A DNA stretch of 64,000 nucleotides from SIG440 sp045586925 (GTDB taxonomy: Bacteria; Bacillota; Clostridia; Monoglobales; Monoglobaceae), in NCBI GenBank assembly GCA_045586925.1, contig JAZNBG010000042.1, forward strand, positions 62,001-126,000, read 5' to 3'. Both the position numbers and the translations under genes were made by a program. The number at the start of each line of letters is the position of its first letter. Position 1 is the first letter of the stretch. Below are positions 24,893 to 34,400 of the stretch, piece after piece. The notes beneath the pieces are model-generated. The model had not been told where the DNA came from, searched no databases, and saw nothing but the letters and a program-made list of their open reading frames with translations.

Positions 24893-26581
24893 CTATAATT
24901 TATTTATCTCAATTTTAAGGGTCACTCTGTTTTTCCCGACAACCGCATATCCGTCATAATGACCATTTCTGTTAGCAAAAACCTCTTCTGTGTATATGAA
25001 CCTTCCGTCAGTATTATAACAACATTTCCAACCTTTGTAAGAAACAGAAGCAGTTTGTTCCGAAACATTTTGTTGAGTATAGTTTTTGCCATCAAATTTA
25101 AAAAGCGGTACAAGAATTTCTACTTCGCCATCACCTTCAACAGTAACATCAATCCCGGTTTGCGAAACAACACATTTTTGCGTGAATTTTATACCATTTG
25201 CAGCTTTGCAATCAAACCTTATACTGACAATTTTATCAGTTATTTCCTTTTCTGTGATAACGTAGTGTACACTCTGATTGTGTGCATACACAAAACCCAT
25301 ATCTGTTTTTATACCGCCGCAAATTGAAAACGGAGAAGGATTTTTAATATCCAGTACAAAATTTGGTTCTTTGCAGAATGGCATTGAGAGGCATATTGCT
25401 GACGGTGCACCCTTTTTTTGAATCCTTCCTATTCCGCTTGCGTCATACATATCAAGTGCGTTGGTGTCAAACTGTGCCAGATAATCACCACTTTTTAGTA
25501 TAACTGTGTGAAAATACTCTGTTGTTTCACAAATAAAGTCTTTATTTTCAGAAGGGCAAGGCGCTTCACCAATGGAATCATCTGCCATTATATATGCCAG
25601 ATAAAACCAAGATGCCGTTGTTACCATATATTTATCGTAGTAAGCATAATCCTCACAACCGTACATACTGTCAGTAGGATAAGAATTTTTTATGTGCGGT
25701 ACAGGATTTTCGTTAAGCCACAAAAAAACATTTTCTGTAGCAATTCTTGCGGCACGCCTGAACATTTCAGCCTTTTTCACATTCCCTCTGTCTTTAAAAA
25801 AAGACGCATAAAACTCACAAAGCGCCGCATAAAAAGCATCATTGTGCAGAAATTGATTGCTTCTTCCCCCGAAAGGAATCTCTCCCGTAACAGATTGCAT
25901 ATGAAGTGTTATATCTGCTGATTTTTCGAGCATTTCAATAAGCTGACCGTCACCTTTTCCGTCAAAACCAAAATGAAGTGCCACAGCAAGCTGCAATCTT
26001 GTCACAAGGTCATAAACTATTGTAATAACACCTTTATCAAGGTACATTCCATTTTTGTCAAAGCTTAACAGTTGAGATTCAATCTGGTCCTCAATATAGC
26101 CGCTTTCATCACCTATGCCTGCGTACTTTCTGAGCTGTTCGCTGGCAGCACCAAATGCCGCCCAGTTACCGCATTGTTTAACAGGCTTTTGGGCAATGTC
26201 GGCATAAGTTTCGTAAGGATTTATTTTGGAAAGACCCTCTCTCCATCCATCCGTAATACTTTTATCAAGGATACCCGCTTTTTCAACTTCTAAGAGACAC
26301 AGCACTATTTCTTTTACAGAAAAATTATTTCCTACATTAACCCCTTTGCAACTCATTGCGGTAGGAATTTCAGTGATGCATAAGCTCATCATTTTAACAA
26401 AATCATCTTTTAGCTCAATTTTTCTGCCAAGTGCAATAAGTATGCCTAAATTTGCCGTAAGTCTGGGAAATCCGTGTTCTGAAAGTCCGTTTTCCCACAC
26501 ATCAGCCGTATATCTTCGGATATGTTCGGTAGAATAAGCCGAAACTGCTTTTTCCATTGCCTGTATGTAGATTTCTTTCAT
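24893..26581 (-). CDS. Toroid-fold protein, probable carbohydrate-active enzyme
   Basis: 562 aa without signal peptide. The N-terminal 370 residues are helical repeats with aromatic-rich turns (QCGNWAAFGAASEQLRKYAG, GEIPFGGRSNQFLHNDAFYA, YGCEDYAYYDKYMVTTASWF), and the C-terminal third is a beta-sandwich. This two-part layout is that of heparinase II/III-like and related lyases or hydrolases, but I do not recognise a named family. An Asn-Asp pair in LHNDAFY and the Tyr-rich CEDYAYYDKY segment are candidate active-site residues. It sits directly upstream of a GH88 gene, as a lyase would. RBS GAGAGGA. Confidence 0.6.
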   Translation of the reverse strand: MKEIYIQAMEKAVSAYSTEHIRRYTADVWENGLSEHGFPRLTANLGILIALGRKIELKDDFVKMMSLCITEIPTAMSCKGVNVGNNFSVKEIVLCLLEVEKAGILDKSITDGWREGLSKINPYETYADIAQKPVKQCGNWAAFGAASEQLRKYAGIGDESGYIEDQIESQLLSFDKNGMYLDKGVITIVYDLVTRLQLAVALHFGFDGKGDGQLIEMLEKSADITLHMQSVTGEIPFGGRSNQFLHNDAFYAALCEFYASFFKDRGNVKKAEMFRRAARIATENVFLWLNENPVPHIKNSYPTDSMYGCEDYAYYDKYMVTTASWFYLAYIMADDSIGEAPCPSENKDFICETTEYFHTVILKSGDYLAQFDTNALDMYDASGIGRIQKKGAPSAICLSMPFCKEPNFVLDIKNPSPFSICGGIKTDMGFVYAHNQSVHYVITEKEITDKIVSIRFDCKAANGIKFTQKCVVSQTGIDVTVEGDGEVEILVPLFKFDGKNYTQQNVSEQTASVSYKGWKCCYNTDGRFIYTEEVFANRNGHYDGYAVVGKNRVTLKIEINKL

Positions 26582-26615
26582 ATTTATCCTCTCAACTGTC
26601 TGTATTTGAGTATTT

Positions 26616-26650
26616 ATAAAGCCGCCGCTTTAATTAAACGGCGGCTTTAT
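26616..26650 (-). terminator. Strong intra-train hairpin, probable terminator
   Basis: ATAAAGCCGCCG pairs perfectly with CGGCGGCTTTAT (12 bp) just after the stop of the 917-aa secreted protein gene and just before the toroid gene. The arm ends in CTTTAT, so termination may be partial, separating surface proteins from cytoplasmic enzymes in expression level. Confidence 0.65.
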
Positions 26651-26658
26651 ATAGCTTG

Positions 26659-29409
26659 TTATTTTAAAGTAATGGGTTTAAGAGTTCCGTCAAACAAAGT
26701 AAAGATTTTTGCATACTGTCCAGCTGCCAATGAAACCGGATATGTTGTATCACTCAATGTGTTTGCAGCCAACGGAACTGCATAAGGCATAACGTTCACA
26801 AGTCTGTCGCTGCTGTCATAAACTGCAACAAAGTTTGTAAGTGCTGCTGCATCTGTTGCCGATATATTGGCAACTGTGATTTCAGCATTTCCTGCTTCAT
26901 CATACTCTCTGTCCTGCTTTCCGTTCGCAAAAACAGTAACATCATCAGGAACGCTGTATGCATTAACACGAAGGTTATCCAACCAGTACATACCGCCTGT
27001 TGGCGTACCAAAGAACTGAACATAAAGCTTTGTTGGGTCAACAGCCGCCCTATAGTTCATAGGTCCGCTCTGTCTGAAGCACTCTACACCATCAATATAT
27101 AATGCAGCAGACATTGTTCCTGCTGTGTTATCCCATGAAACAGCAAGACCAACTTTGTTTGAATATGTTGAATTATTTGTTGCACCCATACAAGCCTGTG
27201 GCAAGATAAGTGTTGCATAAGCTCCCTGTTTGCCGGTGGTCTTATCAAAGCCTTCACCTATCTTCATACTACCTAAGTTCCAACCGCCATAACCGCTTCT
27301 GTTATAATCAAATTCCACAAACATTTTGTTTACAGAGTTTGTAAGATTCAAGCCCTCGGGCATAAGACCGAATGTAAACGGAGCATCGTTGCTATAACCT
27401 TTGCCCGAATACAGGTACAATGCATTTGAGCCATTAAATGCTTCAAACTTTTTAACACGGGCATCTGTTCCTGTAGCATCAGGGAAAATATCAAGTGATG
27501 TGTATTCAAAAGCGGGGGTTTCGCCCTCAAAGCCTTCAGTCCACTTCTGTGCCTCATAACCATATACAGCATTAAATGTTCTGCTTATGGTTTTTACATT
27601 TCCAATCACGTCATAAATATCAACAGTCAGGTTATTAACATCAAGCTTGTTTGTCTTAAGTTCAAACTGGAAGGGTGCTGATGTAACCTCGCCGCACTTC
27701 ACGCCGTTAAGTGAATAAACAACCTTTGCAACATTTGTAGCAACTGCATCAGGTCTGTTTAAAGTAACTGTGGCAGCACCTGCAACAACACCGTTATGGG
27801 TGTCTTTACCTAATGTAACATTATGTGTATTTTCATCATTGTCAATAACAGCAATTGTTCTGCCAAGTTTTTCGTTTACAACAATCGTATCGCCGTTTTC
27901 GATACCTACAAGGCGATAATCTGTTGTTACAACATCAAATGTAATATCCTCGGAATAGACTACGTTATTTTCAGCCGCAGTTGTTGTTACCTTTGCTTTA
28001 ACTGTGTGGCTGCCTGCTGTCCAGTTTGTTGCAGGAGTGAATACCCATTCGCCTGTTGCTTTGGCAGCTTCACCTAATACAGTTTCATCATCATTAACAA
28101 TTTCAACAAATTCAACTGTGCTTACATTGCCGCTGAAGATAACAGATGCTGCAAGGGCTGAATCTGCCGAATTAATGCTATCTGCCTTGGGATATGTAAC
28201 CACAGGGATTGGTGCCGCAGTTGTGCAGCCGCTGCCGATTGTTGAGAATGTAAATGTGCCACCTGCATAATATGTGCCATAAGCGGTGCGAACCTTGTCA
28301 GCCGCAACTGTAACTGTGTAGGTTGTTCCGTTGCTGTCCAGAGAGCCTTCGGGAATAATCACATCAATATAATCTGTGCCGGGCACAACAGAAAGACCGC
28401 TTACTGCGCCATCTTCGCCATATGTAATGCTTACGCTTTCTGCAAGCTCGTCAGTTGTTAAATCCATAGCAAGGGTCTTATCAAAGTTAATGCGATACTT
28501 TGACATCTGATAGCACACATTTTCCTGTGTGTCAGGAATAACGGGAGCTGCTGTCACGGTATCATCATCCGAGAAATAAAAACCATTTATATAAATCGTA
28601 AATACTGCTCTTTCATCCGCAGATAATCCGGTATTTTCATAACCGCCTCTGGTGCTGGCAGGAATAAACAAATAAACTCCTGTAATGTCTGATTCCTGTA
28701 TAGCACTTACATCCACACTACACACATTCCAGCCGTTTTTCAGCACACCGGATGCACTCTTTGTTGAAGAACCTTTTACCTGTAATGTATAAGGTGCAAC
28801 ACCATTCTTTGCATCTGATAAACCTTCGGCATAGAACAACATATTAAAATAAGTTTTTGGTGCACAAGTAATAGCCGCACCCTCATATTTAACATATTCA
28901 GCAGGTTTCGTCATCATAGCGCTGTATTTGCCAATGGCTGCATGGTCTGCAGTTAAAGTATTATTTCCAAATTGAGTATTGTTGTTTTTCAAACCTGTCA
29001 AATCTGCTGTGGAATAAAAACTCAAGCCAACATCTTCCGACTTAACATAAACCGTGATTTCCTGTGATGCGGTTTCTGCGTCCAGGGCATTGGTTGCAAC
29101 AGCCTTAAGGGTGTATTTGCCTGCAACAGGTGCCTGCCAGAGAAGACTTTCACCCGATGCCGAAATGTAGCCGGGGAGCTTGTTGCCGTTTGCATAAAAA
29201 TCAATGCGGCTGAGTGCTTCGTCGTTACATTCTGCTGTTAAAACAATATTCTTTCCGCCATCTATTATTTCATCATCTGTGTGAGATGTGATAGAAGTTG
29301 TAATAGCCACATCTTCTGCCATAGCCGAAATTGCTATCATATTCAAAAGCATCAGGCAGGATAATAATGCCGACAGAATTCTGAAATGCTTCGCTGTTTT
29401 CATTTTCAT
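26659..29409 (-). CDS. Secreted multi-domain Ig-like surface protein, paralogue 1
   Basis: 917 aa from the ATG at 29409 (RBS AAGGAGG). A signal peptide (to about residue 32) is followed by an Ig-like domain (about 40-125), a beta-sandwich (about 130-290), an SbsA-type Ig domain (about 300-400), a further Ig-like domain, and a laminin-G/jelly-roll-like module (about 630-800: EFDYNRSGYGGWNLGSMKIG, YIDGVECFRQSGPMNYR, WLDNLRVNAY). No catalytic motif is visible; it probably binds or displays polysaccharide. The segment about 505-800 is clearly related to the adjacent 630-aa protein (YRLxGIExGDxIxVN-type start, then GxTI.VID). Confidence 0.75.
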   Translation of the reverse strand: MKMKTAKHFRILSALLSCLMLLNMIAISAMAEDVAITTSITSHTDDEIIDGGKNIVLTAECNDEALSRIDFYANGNKLPGYISASGESLLWQAPVAGKYTLKAVATNALDAETASQEITVYVKSEDVGLSFYSTADLTGLKNNNTQFGNNTLTADHAAIGKYSAMMTKPAEYVKYEGAAITCAPKTYFNMLFYAEGLSDAKNGVAPYTLQVKGSSTKSASGVLKNGWNVCSVDVSAIQESDITGVYLFIPASTRGGYENTGLSADERAVFTIYINGFYFSDDDTVTAAPVIPDTQENVCYQMSKYRINFDKTLAMDLTTDELAESVSITYGEDGAVSGLSVVPGTDYIDVIIPEGSLDSNGTTYTVTVAADKVRTAYGTYYAGGTFTFSTIGSGCTTAAPIPVVTYPKADSINSADSALAASVIFSGNVSTVEFVEIVNDDETVLGEAAKATGEWVFTPATNWTAGSHTVKAKVTTTAAENNVVYSEDITFDVVTTDYRLVGIENGDTIVVNEKLGRTIAVIDNDENTHNVTLGKDTHNGVVAGAATVTLNRPDAVATNVAKVVYSLNGVKCGEVTSAPFQFELKTNKLDVNNLTVDIYDVIGNVKTISRTFNAVYGYEAQKWTEGFEGETPAFEYTSLDIFPDATGTDARVKKFEAFNGSNALYLYSGKGYSNDAPFTFGLMPEGLNLTNSVNKMFVEFDYNRSGYGGWNLGSMKIGEGFDKTTGKQGAYATLILPQACMGATNNSTYSNKVGLAVSWDNTAGTMSAALYIDGVECFRQSGPMNYRAAVDPTKLYVQFFGTPTGGMYWLDNLRVNAYSVPDDVTVFANGKQDREYDEAGNAEITVANISATDAAALTNFVAVYDSSDRLVNVMPYAVPLAANTLSDTTYPVSLAAGQYAKIFTLFDGTLKPITLK

Positions 29410-29447
29410 ATTTTTACCTCCTTGGCTTAAAGCCATAATTTTAATAT

Positions 29448-29510
29448 AATTTTTTAGAGGGGATGCTGTTCTAAAAAATTTTATTTTTAGCGGGGATGTT
29501 ATGCTAAAAA
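29448..29510. repeat. Twin hairpins between the two secreted paralogues
   Basis: Two consecutive stem-loops, 29,448-29,480 (AATTTTTTAGA with TCTAAAAAATT) and 29,484-29,510 (TTTTTAGC with GCTAAAAA), share the loop sequence GGGGATG (CATCCCC on the transcribed strand). They lie between the 630-aa gene's stop and the RBS of the next gene. They look like a duplicated element and could be terminators, RNA-stability stems or paired regulatory sites. Confidence 0.6.
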
Positions 29511-31403
29511 TTATTTTAAACTATATATTTCTGTGGTAAGTGGTTTTTTATCTGTTAAATTATCCACTATAAACGCCTCAACAACGGTGTTTGCCTTTCT
29601 CTCGGTAATGTTCACCGATACGGGAGCAAGAACACCGCCTGCCGCAACTGTTTGCTCAGATATGGTTTTAGCCACCATTTTGTTGCCTTCATAAACCGCA
29701 CAAACAACCGTTACTGTTTTGCCGATTATGTTGCTGCCAAGAACCTTTGAATTGAAGGTTACTGTTCCTGCACTTCCAAGCTCGGGCAAGCTTGCCTCCG
29801 CAAATCCGGTATTTTCACGGTCTGCACAGATTTCGCCGGTTGCTGTTGTTATTGCAAAAGTCTGTTCACCGGCACAAGATTTGCCCTCAAGGTTTTTAAC
29901 ACTGCTCTTAACAGAAAGAATATATTCGGCACCGGTTTTTAACTGTTCCTTCAGCACCAGCTTATCAACCACAACCTCAAGAGTTATCGGTTTATCGGTT
30001 AAGCTGTCTGTCAGGGTAACATTTCCTGCTAAAGTTCTTGTGTCTGTTCCGCCGTACATATCAACCGTAATGTAGCTTATGTCAGTATCAAGGTCTGTAA
30101 GCCCTGATTTTGCACTTCCCGAATCGCTGTATACTGTAACGGTGGGAAGCTCTACCAATATATTGCTCTGGTCAACATAGTTATATGATTTAACACTAAC
30201 ATTATCTATGTACCATTGCCACTGGGTTGCCACACTACCTGATGCAAGTATGGGGATAAGCTTTGCCGGGTTGATAGCCTGTCGGTAGGCATAAGCAGTG
30301 GTACGTCTGTAATATTCCATTCCGTTTAAATAAACCTTGTAGGTAAATTTCTTCACACTGTCATCCCATGAGAGGTCAATGCCTATGCGAGTTGTTTTAA
30401 ATGTATTTTCGCTGTCGGTTTTTAACTCGCTTGCCGGAAGGTTAATCAGAAGATAGTCAGCGGCATTTTTAACACTTTTATAACCTTCTGCAATTGCAAA
30501 GTATCCTAAGCCACCCGACCATTTATTCACCGAATAGTCAAACTCCATCAAAACGCGGTTTAAATCTCCTGTAACATCAAAGCTATCGGGCCATAATGCA
30601 AAGCATGTGTTGATACCTGTATAATTTTTTCCCGAATATATGCTTAATGCCTTTGAGCCGTTATATATTTCAACCGATGACTTCCAATAATCTTCTCCCG
30701 AAGATGGAAGAACTGTGGGGTTTTGATTTATCATATTTTCGGGAATTACAGGATTTTCTCCCTCGTAATTCTCGGTATACTGAGCGCTTTCCTCGGCATA
30801 AATTGCAGTAAAACTTTTTGTTATGGTTTCAAGCAATACATCGGTTGCATCATATATTTCAGCCTTCACTGTATAATCACCAAGCTCACTGAAAGACAGT
30901 TCCTGCGAAAAAGGAGCCACAGTATCCTCGCTGACAACCACATCGTTAAGGTAAAAAACTACCTTTGCAACGCCTGTAGCCGCAGCCCCCGGTGCATTAA
31001 AGGGCACCGTTCCGTTTGCGTGTCCGTTATAAGTGCCGTTTCCGTCTTTTACTGCAAAGGTTCCTTCGCTGTTATCTATAACAAAAATGGTCTTCCCTAA
31101 GCTTCCATTAACAATAATTTCGTCGCCGTCTTCAATTCCCGCCAGGCGGTAAAGGGGTGTGCTTTCGACGGTGGCTTCCTCTGAAAGCAGAGATATGGCA
31201 ATATCTTCATTCTGAAGAGCAGCTTCGGTTGCAGCTTCAGTCTCAGCCTGAGCCGATGTATCAATCGGCTCGGGCTCGACGTCTGTAATTATTTCCGTCT
31301 CTGCTTCACTAACATTTGCATAAACCGCAGGAGTAACGGAGCTGATAATCAGACACAGCATAAGCAAAAATGTGATAAGTCTGTTAGTTTTATGTTTTTT
31401 CAT
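29511..31403 (-). CDS. Secreted Ig/jelly-roll surface protein, paralogue 2
   Basis: 630 aa. Signal peptide to about residue 30, an acidic Glu/Thr/Ala-rich stretch (about 32-75), then an Ig-like domain (about 80-190) and a jelly-roll module (about 205-400: MEFDYSVNKWSGGLGYFAIA, YLNGMEYYRRT, WQWYIDNVSVKSY) homologous to the 917-aa neighbour, and a C-terminal pair of Ig-like domains. No catalytic residues recognised; a binding or scaffold role is inferred. RBS AGGAGGGAG; 16-nt gap after the lyase gene. Confidence 0.75.
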   Translation of the reverse strand: MKKHKTNRLITFLLMLCLIISSVTPAVYANVSEAETEIITDVEPEPIDTSAQAETEAATEAALQNEDIAISLLSEEATVESTPLYRLAGIEDGDEIIVNGSLGKTIFVIDNSEGTFAVKDGNGTYNGHANGTVPFNAPGAAATGVAKVVFYLNDVVVSEDTVAPFSQELSFSELGDYTVKAEIYDATDVLLETITKSFTAIYAEESAQYTENYEGENPVIPENMINQNPTVLPSSGEDYWKSSVEIYNGSKALSIYSGKNYTGINTCFALWPDSFDVTGDLNRVLMEFDYSVNKWSGGLGYFAIAEGYKSVKNAADYLLINLPASELKTDSENTFKTTRIGIDLSWDDSVKKFTYKVYLNGMEYYRRTTAYAYRQAINPAKLIPILASGSVATQWQWYIDNVSVKSYNYVDQSNILVELPTVTVYSDSGSAKSGLTDLDTDISYITVDMYGGTDTRTLAGNVTLTDSLTDKPITLEVVVDKLVLKEQLKTGAEYILSVKSSVKNLEGKSCAGEQTFAITTATGEICADRENTGFAEASLPELGSAGTVTFNSKVLGSNIIGKTVTVVCAVYEGNKMVAKTISEQTVAAGGVLAPVSVNITERKANTVVEAFIVDNLTDKKPLTTEIYSLK

Positions 31404-31419
31404 ATTGATTCTCTCCCTC

Positions 31420-34400
31420 CTAATTTGTAAATGCGCAAAGCTCGGCTACGCTTACCCAGGTAGTTGCCTGACTGTTGCCAAAGAAGCTTACCTTGATATA
31501 GCGGGCACTTACATTCTTCATATCATAGCTTTCGTGGTCAAGAGTTGTACCGCTGTTTGTACCTTCATAAGCGACAATCCAGTTGTTTCCGTCAACCGAG
31601 TACTCTATTTTAAAGTTTTCGGTTCTCTTGTTGCCGTTGGTAAATGCCATCTTTACCTCGCTTATTGTATGAACTGCTCCGTAATCTACTATTACGTTTC
31701 CGCTATATTCATCGGTTGCGTATTTTGTAGAAAGCTTTCCGTCAAACAGATTAAGTGCTGCATTGTCAGGCTGTGGCTCGCTGGATGCCCAGAATTCCTG
31801 AACAGGAAGCTGCTTGTCATTGAGGAAGGTTGCAGTATTGTTGAGGGGGGTAATCACAAAGCTGTACCTTCCCACAACGTAACCGTCGGTTTTCAACACA
31901 ATTGTAGTAGTTCCGGGGATTGTTTCAGCATTCTGAACAACAACCTCATACTTATCCGATACCGTATATGCAATTTCGGGGATTTCGGTTTTTTCCGAAA
32001 TTACGTTAATATTGTAGCTGTATTTATCTGGCTTAAAGCCTGCTAATGGCTCGCCGTTTACAGTAACGCCGTCAAGTCTGCCACGTGTTGCATTATCGTC
32101 AAGCTTCCACCTTGCCATAGGCATATATTCAGGCTTTATTGCAGGCTCTGTTTCGGTTGAGCCCAAAGGTGAAAAGGCAACAGATACATTAAAGTGATCC
32201 GTCTTGGGGTTGTGAATTGCCAGCCGCTTGAACTGCTCCTCTACCGGCGTTTGCACCTCGGGTGTAAGAACATGACCGTAGATTTCGGGATATAATACCG
32301 ATAAAGGCTTTTGCTCTATAACCTCAAAGATTTCATCGCAACCGTTAATAATCGACACCCATATACGCTGATTATTTTTTGTAAGTACAGCACTCTTGCC
32401 ATCATCGCTTAATTCAATCTCTGCATCGGTTGTCATCATCCACCAGAAATCAGCTTCCTCTGTTGCACGGTAATCATCCTCAACAACAACCTCACCGGTT
32501 GTGCGGTTGAGCATAATTCCCCTGAGACCACATTCGTAAACAGGGTTGTTTGTGGTAAGATTCATAATTGCATAAGCGCCGGTGTCGGTATGAAGCTGTT
32601 TTACAACCTTAGCCTCGCCTTCCTTTGCCAAATCTCCGTAGATGCTTCCATAGTTTGCAATTACCTGGTTCTTGGATTCACCTTTATTGCGATAATACTG
32701 CGCCATAATATTAAAGTCCTGATACTCGCCGCCGCCCGTGGCAGAACCAAAGTTTACAAGGTTATAGCTTTCGTGACCTATTCTGCCTGCCCAGCGTTCG
32801 CCCAGCATATCAAGTTGGAAACTTCCGCTGTCTGTATGTCCATGGCCGTCTGTATTTGTACCACCGTGGAAAAACACAGCTGTATCCGTTTTGTCTAAAC
32901 CGCTACGCATAGTCACCTGCTGCAAGCCGTTAAAGAAATAATCCTTTTCCATCTCGGTATCAACAGCACCCGCTGCCTCAATTTCTGTGTCAAAAATATA
33001 GCTTGAAAGGGTTATGATGTCATAGCTTTTGTTGTTTTCCTTGTAGAATTTTGCCAGTGCATAGTCATCTGTCTGTCTTGCAACAAACAGCTGATAAGCG
33101 TGGGTCTTGCCTACGCCCGAGTCGTCACCTGCCTTGAAGGACTCTTTTGAACCCTGAAGGGAAACGGGGAAATATGCTGTCTCCATAAGGCCGGGAGATT
33201 CGCATATGCTGAAATCTGTTCCCAGAGCTGATATCAGGTTGTTAATCAGAACCGGCAGAGAGTTTGTTGTATATACCCAGTAGGAACCGCCTTCCTCCCA
33301 GCCGCCGTCAGGAGCAAAGTCAAGGCACGAATTCTCAATACCCTGAATCATAAGAGAAATCATATCCGCACAAAGGTCGGGGTCTTTATCATAATACGCA
33401 GTAGCAGCCGCAAGTCCACCCGCCATAATTACGACAGGCTGGTTTCCGCTGTTGCCCAGGTTCAAAAAGGACGCATAAGCTCCGCTTTTATATATAGGTG
33501 ATGCCGAACGGCAAGCAGAGGCAAAGTGAGGAATTACATTCCTCTCTATAATAGCCTCTACTTTGGAGAGCTCTTCTTCATTCCACACATCATACATCCA
33601 GTCATAAATGTATGCCATACCGTGAGCCGAGTTCCCTGGGTCAAGCGCATGTCCCGGGTTGAAATCCGGGAAGGTGTCGTATATCACCTGCACCTCGTCC
33701 CACAGGCGGTCCTTATATTTTTCGTCCCCTGTAATTTTATAGGCAAAAGAAAGGTTTCGTCCTCGGTCTAAAATCTGCTGGGGGAACTTTCCGCGCAGGC
33801 CGTCGTACAGGTTGTATACTACCGGCTCTTCCTCAAAATATGAATCTGCAATGTTGATCATTCTTTCGACACCTGCTTTATAAGCAGGCTCTTTTTCCAT
33901 ATTGGCCTTAACCTCGTCCCAGTCTGTAAAAAGCAGTCGTGGATGACGGTCATCGGGGTTTGTTTCTGCAAATGCTTTCTTTATATCCTCAGGAGTAGGA
34001 CGCAAAAATGTCAGCGAATTTGTTATCTGCTTCATTACATTGGCAGGAAGGCCGATATAATCGGTATCCTTTGTAGGGTTATCAAGCTTTGGTGACCAAT
34101 CGTATATACACTCTACATCGCCTGTAAAGGAAATCAAATCACCCTGCCTTACATAGTCAACCTCAAAGAAATTTGTCAAAACATCAAGCTGTATAAATGT
34201 TATACCTTTTTCAACGGTTATGGGATGATACAGCTTAGATGGTCTTCCGTTTATCCAATATGTTTCATTGCCCGGCACTACACGCAAGGCATTGCCGTTA
34301 TAGTTAATTACTGTTCCGTCAGGAGACCAGTTTACTTCTGCTCCAAAGCTTTCGGCAAAGGCACGCATTGGGACAACTACAACGCCGTCTTCTTCCCTCA

